The notes under the pieces: model-generated
Database searches by the model: none
What the model saw: only the letters and a program-made list of their open reading frames with translations
Told to the model about the DNA's origin: nothing
Program-made: the position numbers and the translations under genes
Source of the DNA: Stenotrophomonas nitritireducens
GTDB lineage: Bacteria > Pseudomonadota > Gammaproteobacteria > Xanthomonadales > Xanthomonadaceae
Direction: 5' to 3'
NCBI RefSeq assembly: GCF_001431425.1
Contig: NZ_LDJG01000017.1
Location: 62,001-126,000 of the forward strand
Length of the DNA stretch: 64,000 nt
In this document: piece by piece, positions 26,821 to 34,924 of the stretch
How the letters are laid out: each line of letters opens with the position of its first letter
Position numbering within the stretch: the first letter of the stretch is position 1

Positions 26821-27071
26821 GAGCCCTCCTCGATTACCCGGTGCAGGGACAGGATGCAGAACGCGGCGATGAAGTGCCCGGTCTTGGTGCCTTGCGCGAG
26901 TTCCGCTTGCGCGAATACCGTCGGCAGCCGGCCGGCGACCGCATCGCGCATGGTCTCGAATCCGTCGAGCAACTGAACCGTGAAGAACGCCGCGCGGCGC
27001 ATCGGGCCCTGCGTGCGGCCGCAGTCCGCGTAGGCCAGTGCGGGCTTGAATCTGGCCGGAGAATTCGTCAT
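26817..27071 (-). CDS. Small hypothetical protein (84 residues)
   Basis: No recognised domain. The protein starts MTNSPARFKPALAY, is mixed in character and has no membrane segment or signal. Its support is context: the stop overlaps the dehydrogenase ATG and its start overlaps the DUF6629 stop, each by four bases, as elsewhere in this operon. A clean start and tight packing make it likely to be translated. Confidence 0.6.
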   Translation of the reverse strand: MTNSPARFKPALAYADCGRTQGPMRRAAFFTVQLLDGFETMRDAVAGRLPTVFAQAELAQGTKTGHFIAAFCILSLHRVIEEGS

Positions 27072-27712
27072 GGCACGGCCAGCCTCGCTCGGGGCTCACG
27101 GAACTGCCACAGCACGATGAAGCTGAGCACAGCGGCAAAGAAGCACCACACCGAGATGAACCAGGTTGCATAGAACATGTAGGCGGCGATTGCGGAGACA
27201 AAGGCGGCCACCCCAAAAGCCGCCACGCGCCGGTGGCTAGAAACCATCAGGCTTGCGCAGGTGCCGATCAGATACAGGGCCATCGTGGTCATCACGTAGA
27301 AGTGCGGAGAGTCGTAGAGGATGTGCTGGCCGACCACGCGGGCCGTGATGGGCAGCTTCACCAGCATCGCCAGCAGGTACAGACCGACGAGCGCGCCCGC
27401 GACTGCAATGGCCACCAGAACCCGACGGCGCCAACGGACGCTCTCCAGCGCCAGCGCAGCCAGCGGGACGTAGATCGGCCACAGGACGTGCGAGAAGAAC
27501 GAGTAGAGATGCGTCAGCGCCACGTTCAGCAAGGGCGCGCGGTCGGGGAACGTCAGCCACAGCATGCCTTCGAGCAGTTGCTGGACCCCGAACAGCAGCG
27601 GGATGGCGGCATACGGCAGTTCGCGCCGTGAGCGGGCCCGGCGCATGGTGACGGTCCCCAGGCCCAGCAGAACCGCTGCGGCCGTGAAACTGGCGGGTGC
27701 GGAAAAGCACAT
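27068..27712 (-). CDS. DUF6629-family membrane protein
   Basis: 214 residues with about six or seven hydrophobic helices. The N-terminus MCFSAPASFTAA matches the conserved opening of DUF6629 proteins. Function unknown. It follows the PRPP synthase gene after 53 bp, the longest gap in this part of the operon, and overlaps the next gene by four bases. Confidence 0.75.
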   Translation of the reverse strand: MCFSAPASFTAAAVLLGLGTVTMRRARSRRELPYAAIPLLFGVQQLLEGMLWLTFPDRAPLLNVALTHLYSFFSHVLWPIYVPLAALALESVRWRRRVLVAIAVAGALVGLYLLAMLVKLPITARVVGQHILYDSPHFYVMTTMALYLIGTCASLMVSSHRRVAAFGVAAFVSAIAAYMFYATWFISVWCFFAAVLSFIVLWQFREPRARLAVP

Positions 27713-27765
27713 GGGCAGTCATCTCCCCTCGATCGTGAGCGTCATGGCGAGCGCGGCGCAGCGGC

Positions 27766-28665
27766 TCATGGCGCGCCGGCTTCCATCAGTTCCTGCACCG
27801 CTGTCGCCAGCGGTGCCACCACGCTGATGCCGTTAGAGACATGCGGCACGGTGTCGCAGGTCACCACCCGCTGGGGCCCTGCCGCAAGAAGTGCGTGGTA
27901 CGCGTCGGCGGCGAACAGGGCGTGCACCCCAATGCACACCGGTGGCGGCAATCCCACGCTGCGCACACTGGCGATTGCCTGGATCATCGTGCGCGCGCTG
28001 GACACGATGTCATCGATGAGCACAGGCTGGCGGTCTGCCAGGGCCGCGGTGTCGGGAAGGCTGACCTCCACGTCCTTGTCGCCCCGGCGGATCTTCTGCA
28101 ACACCGTGAACGGCGCGCCAGCCAAGCGCGCGACTTCCTGGACCCATTGCTCGCTTTCCGCATCGGGTCCGATCAACACGGGACGGTCCACATGGGCTGC
28201 GACCCAGGCCGCGATGGCGGGCGCGGACTGGACCACACGGGTCGGCACCCGGTAGACCTCGCCGAGCGAGCGGTAGCGGTGCAGATGGGGATCGACGGTG
28301 ACGATACCGTCGAACACCGTCGACACCAGCGCAGCGAACGTGCGGGACGTGATGGCTTCGCCCGTGTTGAAGCGCCGGTCCTGACGCAGGTACGCCAGGT
28401 ACGGGGCAGCCAGCAACACGCGGGTGGCGCCGAGGTCGCGCGCTGCGTCCGCGGCGAACAACAAGGGCAGCGCCTTGGCGTCCGGCTGTGCCAGGCTGGC
28501 CACGATCACGACGGTGCGGCCGGTGACGTCGGCGTCCAGCCGCACCAGCGACTCGCCGTCCGGGAACCGGTGCAGTTGCAGGGCAGCCCGCTGCGCGCCC
28601 AACGCCCGGATCAGTCCATCGGCGAAGTCTTCGTCGCCCGGCAGGTGAAAAACGAGAGGTTTCAT
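27766..28665 (-). CDS. prs: Ribose-phosphate pyrophosphokinase (PRPP synthase)
   Basis: 299 residues, shorter than the usual bacterial Prs (about 315) and closer in layout to short archaeal-type enzymes. Visible are HRFPDGESLVRL, LLAAPYLAYLRQDRRFNTGEAITSR, the His-rich VDPHLHRY and the PRPP loop VLIDDIVSSARTM. It makes PRPP and AMP from ribose-5-P and ATP. Its ATG overlaps the stop of the AMP phosphorylase gene, so the two are probably made together; AMP released by Prs is a substrate of that neighbour. This copy is probably additional to a chromosomal prs. Confidence 0.9.
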   Translation of the reverse strand: MKPLVFHLPGDEDFADGLIRALGAQRAALQLHRFPDGESLVRLDADVTGRTVVIVASLAQPDAKALPLLFAADAARDLGATRVLLAAPYLAYLRQDRRFNTGEAITSRTFAALVSTVFDGIVTVDPHLHRYRSLGEVYRVPTRVVQSAPAIAAWVAAHVDRPVLIGPDAESEQWVQEVARLAGAPFTVLQKIRRGDKDVEVSLPDTAALADRQPVLIDDIVSSARTMIQAIASVRSVGLPPPVCIGVHALFAADAYHALLAAGPQRVVTCDTVPHVSNGISVVAPLATAVQELMEAGAP

Positions 28666-30209
28666 AGGTTCTCCGAAATCTGGAAGATCGGTGGGCGCGA
28701 GCGGACGAACTGCAGCGCATAGGCCAGCTCGCCCGGCGCCTGGGCGTGCAGCGTGAAGAGCGGCTGTCCCGCTTCGACCTGGTCGCCCAGGCGCGCATGC
28801 ACGTCGATGCCGGCGGCAGCGGCGGTCGGTGCTCCGGCGAGCTTGGCCGCCCGCGCGAGCAGCCGGTTGTCGATTCGGGAGACCCGTCCCGTGGACGGCG
28901 ATGCGACGGTGTGCCGATGCGTTGCCACCGGGATGCTGCGCAGGCCGCCCTGCTCAGCGCAGATCGCCTCGAACGTGGCCCAGGCGCGGCCGTCGGCCAG
29001 CACCTGCGTGGCGAGCGTCAGGCCGCCGCCGGCGGGCGCTGCACCGCCCATTTCGAGGATGTCCGCCGCCAGCCGCAACGCTCGCTCCCGCAGGTCGGCC
29101 GGGGCCTCGGGCGTCCCTTGTAGGACGGCCAGCACGTCGCGGGCCTCCAGTGCCGGGCCGATCCCGCGGCCGACCGGCTGCTCACCATCGGTGACGCGCA
29201 AGGCCACGTGCAGGCCGATGGCGCTGCCCACCTCCTGCAGGCGCCGACCGAGCGCCGCCGCGGCCTGCGCGCTGCGCACTTTGGCGGTGGCACCCACGGG
29301 CAGGTCGATCAGCACATGGGTCGAGCCCGCAGCGGCCTTCTTGGACAGGACCGAGGCGACGAGCTGGCCCTCGCTGTCCAGGTCCAGCGGCCGCTCGACG
29401 CGGATGAGGATGTCGTCGGCGGGGCTGAGCCGTACCGAGCCGCCCCAGACGATGCAGCCGCCCGTGCGTTCGACCACGCGCCGCATGCTTCGCACATCCA
29501 GGTTCACCGGCGCCAGCACCTCCATTGTGTCGGCCGTCCCGGCCGGCGAGGTGATGGCGCGCGAGGAGGTCTTGGGCATCGTGAGGCCGCAGGCGGCCAC
29601 GATGGGCACCACGAGCAGGGTCGTGCGGTTGCCGGGCAGGCCGCCGACGCAATGCTTGTCCACCACCAGCGGGCGCCCCCAATCGATGCGGTCACCGACG
29701 CCAATCATGGCTTTCGTGAGCGAGACGGTCTCCGCGAGGTCCAGGCGATCGCCGGCGCAGGCGGTGATGAAGGTGGCCAGATGCAGGTCAGAGTAATGGC
29801 CCGCCGCGACGTCGGAGATGATGGCGCTGAACTCGGCATCGCCCAGGGCATTGCCGTAGACCTTGGCCCGGACATGGCTGAGCGAATCCAGCGGCGGTGC
29901 ATGGGTCACCGTGACCAGCTGGCCCGGCTGCGCCCCCAGCGACGCCCATGCCGATTCGGACAGGCCAGCGACGTTCTCGGCCAGCCAATCCCCATCGACG
30001 ACGCTGAGCGTCGCCACGATGCTGCGGCGGCCGGCCGTCAGCTGCACGCGCGCCTGGGTCGTGAAACCCTCCGACCGGCAGACAGGGCAGTCGCGCCGCA
30101 TGTAGACCACCGGCTCCTGATGGGTGTCGATGCCGGTGCGCCACGCCTGCAGCGTGTTCACGCCATCCTCTCCGGTGCCGGTGCCGGTCTCGTGCAGGTG
30201 CGCCGTCAT
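28662..30209 (-). CDS. AMP phosphorylase / thymidine phosphorylase family (archaeal type)
   Basis: 515 residues, longer than bacterial DeoA (about 440) and of archaeal AMP phosphorylase length. Conserved blocks are DKHCVGGLPGNRTTL, PKTSSRAITSPAGTADTMEVL, CIVWGGSVRLSPADD, ASVLSKKAAAGSTHVLIDLPVG and VTDGEQPVGRGIGPALEARDVL. AMP phosphorylases convert nucleoside monophosphates and phosphate to ribose-1,5-bisphosphate and a base. No ribose-1,5-bisphosphate isomerase or RuBisCO gene is present here, so the fate of that product is unclear. It overlaps the beta-CASP gene upstream and prs downstream by four bases each. Confidence 0.87.
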   Translation of the reverse strand: MTAHLHETGTGTGEDGVNTLQAWRTGIDTHQEPVVYMRRDCPVCRSEGFTTQARVQLTAGRRSIVATLSVVDGDWLAENVAGLSESAWASLGAQPGQLVTVTHAPPLDSLSHVRAKVYGNALGDAEFSAIISDVAAGHYSDLHLATFITACAGDRLDLAETVSLTKAMIGVGDRIDWGRPLVVDKHCVGGLPGNRTTLLVVPIVAACGLTMPKTSSRAITSPAGTADTMEVLAPVNLDVRSMRRVVERTGGCIVWGGSVRLSPADDILIRVERPLDLDSEGQLVASVLSKKAAAGSTHVLIDLPVGATAKVRSAQAAAALGRRLQEVGSAIGLHVALRVTDGEQPVGRGIGPALEARDVLAVLQGTPEAPADLRERALRLAADILEMGGAAPAGGGLTLATQVLADGRAWATFEAICAEQGGLRSIPVATHRHTVASPSTGRVSRIDNRLLARAAKLAGAPTAAAAGIDVHARLGDQVEAGQPLFTLHAQAPGELAYALQFVRSRPPIFQISENL

Positions 30210-31567
30210 ACCAGATCCACCGTCTGCAGGTACTCGGGCACGGCAACCGACCAGCCCAGTTCATGGTCGATCCGCGCGCGCAGCGCATCGGCCGCCTCCG
30301 GCTCGCCGTGGGTCACGAAGGTTCGGCGCGGTGTTTGCGTGAAGCCGCGCATCCACGCGAGGATCTCGTCGGCATCGGCGTGGGCGGAAAGGTTGTCGAG
30401 CGAGGCCACCTCGGCGCGGATCGGCACGTCCTGGCCATGGATGCGGACGGTGGACGCGCCGTGCACGATCGCGGCGCCACGGGTGCCGCCCGCCTGGTAG
30501 CCGGCGAACAGGATGGTGTTGCGATGGTCGGGCGCGAATGACTTGAGGTGGTGCACCACGCGTCCTCCAGTGGCCATGCCACTGGCGGAGATGATGACCA
30601 TCGGTCCACGACCGGCGCTGAGCGCCTTGGACTCCTCGACCTTGTTGACGATCTTCGCGGCATGGCACATGCCCTCGCATTCCTCGGGCGAGAGCCGGTG
30701 CTCGTCGCGATGGGCGTGGTACAGCCGTGTGGCATCGATGGCCATCGGGCTGTCCAGGTACACGGGCAGGTGCTGGTGGATGCGCCCTTGCTTCTTGAGC
30801 TGGTAGATGCCGTACATCAGGCTCTGCGCTCGGCCGACAGCGAACGCTGGGATGACCACGACCCCTCCACGGGCGGCCGTCTTGTTGATGACAGTCTCCA
30901 GCTGCGCCAGTGCGTCGGACGCTTCATGCTTGCGGTTGCCGTAGGTGGATTCCACCAGCAGGTAGTCGGCGCCGGGGACCTGCACCGGCGGGCGCAGCAC
31001 CGGGTCGTTGGGCCGGCCGATGTCGCCGGAGAAGAGCACGGATCGCCGGCCGTCGTTGAGGTGCACGAAGGCCGAGCCGAGCATGTGCCCGGAAGGCGTC
31101 AACCGCGCGGTGAGTCCGGGCAGCGCCTCGAAGTCCTGAGAGAACGGACGTGGCGCGAACAGCTTCAGGCAGCGCTCGGCGTCCTCACGGGTGTACAGCG
31201 GCAGCGCGGGCTGGTGTTTGGAGAAACCGTGCCGGTTGGCGAACTTCGCCTCTTCCTCCTGCAGATGGCCGCTGTCGGTGAGCAGGATCTTGCACAGCTC
31301 GTGCGTCGCGGACGTGCAGTAAACCCGGCCGCGAAAGCCTTGTCGCGCCAGCAGTGGCAGGTAGCCGCTGTGGTCGATGTGGGCGTGGGTGAGCACGACC
31401 GCGTCGACGGTCTTGGGCGCGACCGGCAGCGGCTCCCAGTTGCGCAGGCGCAGCTGCTTGAATCCCTGGAACAGGCCGCAGTCCACCAGAATGGTCGCGT
31501 CGCCATGGCGCAGCAGGTATTTGGAACCGGTCACGGTGCCGGTGGCACCCAGAAACTGAAGTTGCAT
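30206..31567 (-). CDS. MBL-fold beta-CASP RNase-like protein
   Basis: 453 residues. Metallo-beta-lactamase core with two-metal ligands THAHIDHSGYLPLL, SGDIGRPNDP and ESTYGNR, a beta-CASP insert, the IISASGMATGGRVVHHL motif, and a C-terminal RMMBL-type region with LSAHADADE and FVTHGEPEAA. Such CPSF73-like proteins usually cleave or trim RNA. I start at 31567 (MQLQFLGATGTVTGSKYL) because a GGAG site precedes it and the family starts there. It overlaps the AMP phosphorylase gene by four bases. Confidence 0.9.
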   Translation of the reverse strand: MQLQFLGATGTVTGSKYLLRHGDATILVDCGLFQGFKQLRLRNWEPLPVAPKTVDAVVLTHAHIDHSGYLPLLARQGFRGRVYCTSATHELCKILLTDSGHLQEEEAKFANRHGFSKHQPALPLYTREDAERCLKLFAPRPFSQDFEALPGLTARLTPSGHMLGSAFVHLNDGRRSVLFSGDIGRPNDPVLRPPVQVPGADYLLVESTYGNRKHEASDALAQLETVINKTAARGGVVVIPAFAVGRAQSLMYGIYQLKKQGRIHQHLPVYLDSPMAIDATRLYHAHRDEHRLSPEECEGMCHAAKIVNKVEESKALSAGRGPMVIISASGMATGGRVVHHLKSFAPDHRNTILFAGYQAGGTRGAAIVHGASTVRIHGQDVPIRAEVASLDNLSAHADADEILAWMRGFTQTPRRTFVTHGEPEAADALRARIDHELGWSVAVPEYLQTVDLV

Positions 31568-31592
31568 GGTAGGTCTCCAAGGATGTTGTCGT

Positions 31593-32090
31593 TCAAAGAA
31601 GGACCGGCCGATCCGGCAACTCGTTGCCGTGGTCCGCGCCCCGCGGAAAGTGCTGCACCAGCAGGTGGCTGACGGCCACGATGCCTTCCAGGGCTCCGGC
31701 CTCGAAGCGTCCCTGCGCAAACTGGGCTTCCATGCGCTGGCACACAGCCGACCACCTTTCGGCACCGCAGCAGGCATGGATGCCGCGATCGGCCACGATC
31801 TCCACGGCCCGGTCGGCCAGCAGCACGTAGATCAGGACGCCGCTGTTGTGCGCCGTATCCCACACACCCAGGCGTGCGAACAGGTCCAGCGCCCGCTCGC
31901 CCGGCGATTGGTTGCGCCACAGTGGCGATCCGTCCAGCGCACCCTCGACCACGAAGCGCAGTTGGCCCCCATGCTGGAACTCTCCCGTGCGGATGGCCTG
32001 CTCGATCGCATCCAGGGCACGCGGGGGGAAGGCGCGGCGGACTGCGCGATCCGTGGTCGCAAGGTGGCGAAGAAGTCGTTGCATGTTCAT
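31593..32090 (-). CDS. TPM-domain protein, cytoplasmic-type, 165 residues
   Basis: A TPM (YgcG/Psb32-like) domain without a signal peptide: RAFPPRALDAIEQAIRTGE, GVLIYVLLADRAVEIVADRGIHA and the C-terminal block on repeated charged helices. TPM domains are linked to membrane-protein maintenance or metal-dependent phosphatase activity; the role here is unknown. Its start MNM lies one base from the stop of the larger TPM gene, and LemA is next upstream, the usual TPM/LemA grouping. Confidence 0.8.
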   Translation of the reverse strand: MNMQRLLRHLATTDRAVRRAFPPRALDAIEQAIRTGEFQHGGQLRFVVEGALDGSPLWRNQSPGERALDLFARLGVWDTAHNSGVLIYVLLADRAVEIVADRGIHACCGAERWSAVCQRMEAQFAQGRFEAGALEGIVAVSHLLVQHFPRGADHGNELPDRPVLL

Positions 32091-32091
32091 C

Positions 32092-32976
32092 TCACCACCG
32101 TCCTGACGCGCCGCCGCCACCGAAGCCGCCGCCGCCGCCGCGGAATCCTCCGCCCGGCCAGCCGCCTCCCCGGTGGCGCCCGTGCAGGCCGCCGTGGCCA
32201 CCCATGCCGATGCCCAGCAGCGTGACGAGGAATCCCGCCAGTCCAGCCACCGCGGCCACCGCGAAGGTGCCCACCAACAGCCACGCAGCGGCACCCAGCA
32301 CGCCAGCCGTGACCAGGGAGCCTGGAAGGCGGCCGAGGGCGTTGCGCAGCACTCCGCCCAGCATCAGGGCCGCGACGAACAGGAAGGGCCAGGCCTGCCC
32401 GATGTCGTTGGTCTGCCCCTGCCGCCGTGGGTCCGCCGCAGGCAGGGCCTCGCCATCGATCACCCGCATGATCTGTTCGGCGCCTGCGGCGATGCCGCCG
32501 TCGAAATCGCCCTGGCGCAGGCGCGGCGTGATCACCTCGTCGATGATGCGCCGCGATACCACGTCGCTCAGCGCACCCTCGATGCCGTATCCGACTTCGA
32601 TGCGCACGGTGCGGTCGTCCTTGGCCACCAGGAGCAACGCGCCGTCGTCCACCTTGCGACGGCCGAGCTTCCATTGCTCTACCACCCGCAGGGTGTACTG
32701 CTCGACGGGTTCGGGCCGCGTCGAGCGGACCATCAGCACGGCGATCTGCACGCCCTTGCGTTGCTCGAAGGCCCGAAGCTGCGCATCCAGCGCGGCGACA
32801 CGATCGGCGGCGAGCGTTCCCGTGAGATCGGTGACGCGCGCCTGCAGCGGGGGAACGGCGACCAACTCCTGCGCGGACGCGACCGAAAGGAACAGGCTCA
32901 GCAGCAGCCAGGCCAGAGCGTGGGCCAGCCGAAGAGGGGCCGCCGGAGAGAGCACCGCTGTTCTGGGCGTTCTCAT
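32092..32976 (-). CDS. YgcG-type TPM-domain membrane protein
   Basis: 294 residues. Signal peptide (AHALAWLLLSLFLSVASAQ), extracytoplasmic TPM domain (VTDLTGTLAADRVAALDAQLRAFE, VGYGIEGALSD, RQGDFDGGIAAG), two membrane helices (AWPFLFVAALMLGGVL, VLGAAAWLLVGTFAV) and a Gly-rich C-terminal tail (GGGWPGGGFRGGGG). This is the standard YgcG layout. The family partners with LemA, encoded one base upstream, in an envelope-associated complex of unknown function. Confidence 0.88.
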   Translation of the reverse strand: MRTPRTAVLSPAAPLRLAHALAWLLLSLFLSVASAQELVAVPPLQARVTDLTGTLAADRVAALDAQLRAFEQRKGVQIAVLMVRSTRPEPVEQYTLRVVEQWKLGRRKVDDGALLLVAKDDRTVRIEVGYGIEGALSDVVSRRIIDEVITPRLRQGDFDGGIAAGAEQIMRVIDGEALPAADPRRQGQTNDIGQAWPFLFVAALMLGGVLRNALGRLPGSLVTAGVLGAAAWLLVGTFAVAAVAGLAGFLVTLLGIGMGGHGGLHGRHRGGGWPGGGFRGGGGGFGGGGASGRW

Positions 32977-32977
32977 G

Positions 32978-33589
32978 TCAGGGGCGCGCCGCCGGCGCCG
33001 AGGCGCCGAAATCGACCTGTGGCGGCGCCGCCATGGCCTTCTCGTCGGCGACCGAGAAATTGGGCTTGACGACGTAGCTGAACAGCTTGGCCGTGATGTT
33101 GGTCGGGAAGCTGCGCGTGAGCACGTTGTAATCCTGCACCGCCTTCACGTAGCGCCCACGCGCCACGGTGATGCGGTTCTCCGTGCCCTCAAGTTGGGCA
33201 CGCAGGTCTTGAAAAGCCTGGTTCGCCTTGAGTTGCGGGTAGTTCTCGCTCACCACCAGCAGCCGGCTCAGCGCGCCGGACAGTTCGCCCTGTGCCGCCT
33301 GGAACTTCTGGAACGCCTCGGGGTTGTTGACGAGTTCCGGCGTGGCCTGGATCGAGGTCGCCTTCGCGCGGGCCTCGACCACCCGGGTCAGCGTCTCCTG
33401 CTCGAAGTTGGTCTCGCCCTTGACGGTCGCGACGATGTTGGGGATCAGGTCGGCGCGCCGCTGGTACTGGTTCAGCACCTCGGACCAGGCGGACTTGGTC
33501 TGCTCGTCCAGCCGCTGGAAGTCGTTGTAGCCGCATCCGCTCAGCGACAGGGCAAGCGCTGCGAGCAGGGACATCAGGATCAGTCTCAT
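32978..33589 (-). CDS. lemA: LemA-family lipoprotein
   Basis: 203 residues. The N-terminus LLAALALSLSGCGYNDFQ has a lipobox (LSGC) followed by the LemA helical domain: RLDEQTKSAWSEVLNQYQRRADLIPNI and long amphipathic helices through SENYPQLKANQAFQDLRAQLEGTENRI. LemA proteins form helical bundles at the envelope and accompany YgcG/TPM proteins, as here. The start at 33589 overlaps the MFS stop by four bases. Confidence 0.9.
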   Translation of the reverse strand: MRLILMSLLAALALSLSGCGYNDFQRLDEQTKSAWSEVLNQYQRRADLIPNIVATVKGETNFEQETLTRVVEARAKATSIQATPELVNNPEAFQKFQAAQGELSGALSRLLVVSENYPQLKANQAFQDLRAQLEGTENRITVARGRYVKAVQDYNVLTRSFPTNITAKLFSYVVKPNFSVADEKAMAAPPQVDFGASAPAARP

Positions 33590-34911
33590 GGTTCGGTTTC
33601 CGTGGAAGTGAGAAAAGTGCGGGACGGTGAAGCGCTCACCAGGACGGGGTTGGCTGGCCACCAACGCCGCGGAATGAGCAGCAGCGCGAGGGTGGCGGCC
33701 AGTGGAATCGACAGCCACGCAAAGGTGCTCTGCATCACAGCGCCGAATAGCCATCCGGTGGCGGCCGATCCCAGTGTTTGTCCGAGGCCGGCTGCCGCGG
33801 CGAGCCCTCCCATCGCGATACCGAGCCGCCGCGCCGAGGTGCCGGCAGCGAGGTAGGCCAGGGTGGGGAGCACGAGACCCGTGCCCGCAGCCGTGAAACT
33901 CACGCCGACGTACAGCCACATCTCGCTGCCATGGCGGGCCAGCATCAGGAGCCCGGCGATGCCCAGGACCATGCCGCAGGCCAGTACGCGGCGTGGGTCG
34001 GCGCGCTCCAGCAGGCCGGTGAAGAACAGCACCGCGTTGACGCCCAGCATCACCAGACTGCACTCGGCGAACATCAACGACACCTCTCGGGAGGAGAGAT
34101 CGGGGTGGCGCTGGCCCTGCAGCACGATGCCGAGTTCAAAGCCGGCAAGCACGAACATGACCACACCGTTGAGAATCCAGAGCGCCAGGGAGCGGCTCCG
34201 GGGTGCTCCGTCGTGATCGGCTGCGTCCGCCTCTCCAAGGGAGGAAGGTGCGGGAAGCGTTGCGGCCAGGCCCAGCATCATCAGCGCGCCGAGCGCGGCC
34301 GAGAGTGCGATTACGAGCGTGGTCGATGAGCCCTGTACCAGCACGCTCAAGAAGCCCAGGCCGACAAGCCGTTCTGCAGCGGCGTTCAGGCCGGGGCCGA
34401 ACAGGAACCCGAGCAGCGACATCGCACCCAGCCATGCAAAGCGCCTGGCGCGAATCGATTCTGGGGTGTACTGCGCGACGAGCGCCGGCACCACCGGCAC
34501 GACCGCGGCCACAAAAAAGCCCGTCGCGCCGCGCAGCGCATAGATGCCGACCACGCCCAGGGACTCGGGGCGCAGCAGCGGGAGCAGGCTGGCCACGTAG
34601 CCGATCAGGCCCACCAGCAACACGCGGGCACGCCCCAGCCTGTCCGCCAGCATGCCCCACAGGGGCGCACCCAGCAGGATGCCCGCCGTGTAGATGCCGC
34701 TGAGGTAGCCGACATGGCGCGCAAGCGCCGCAGGATCCGCGTCGCCCATCAAGGGCCGCAGCCAGTCGGGGATCAAGGGCATCAGTGCCCCATATCCGGC
34801 CGAGACGACGAATACGGCCGCAGCGAGCCAACCCAGCTGCGCGACGCCGAGGTCTTGCTGGCGGGTGGGCCCGGATTCGCGCGGTGATCGCATGGCGCGG
34901 CTCTCTACCAT
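33586..34911 (-). CDS. Major facilitator superfamily transporter
   Basis: 441 residues with 12 predicted helices and the MFS motif A block (LGAPLWGMLADRLGRARVLLVGLIGY). DHA-type drug or metabolite efflux is most likely; the substrate is unknown. Start options are 34911 and 34893; I keep 34911. It follows the P-type ATPase stop by 13 bp and overlaps lemA by four bases. Confidence 0.85.
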   Translation of the reverse strand: MVESRAMRSPRESGPTRQQDLGVAQLGWLAAAVFVVSAGYGALMPLIPDWLRPLMGDADPAALARHVGYLSGIYTAGILLGAPLWGMLADRLGRARVLLVGLIGYVASLLPLLRPESLGVVGIYALRGATGFFVAAVVPVVPALVAQYTPESIRARRFAWLGAMSLLGFLFGPGLNAAAERLVGLGFLSVLVQGSSTTLVIALSAALGALMMLGLAATLPAPSSLGEADAADHDGAPRSRSLALWILNGVVMFVLAGFELGIVLQGQRHPDLSSREVSLMFAECSLVMLGVNAVLFFTGLLERADPRRVLACGMVLGIAGLLMLARHGSEMWLYVGVSFTAAGTGLVLPTLAYLAAGTSARRLGIAMGGLAAAAGLGQTLGSAATGWLFGAVMQSTFAWLSIPLAATLALLLIPRRWWPANPVLVSASPSRTFLTSTETEP

Positions 34912-34924
34912 GGTGGCCCGCCGC

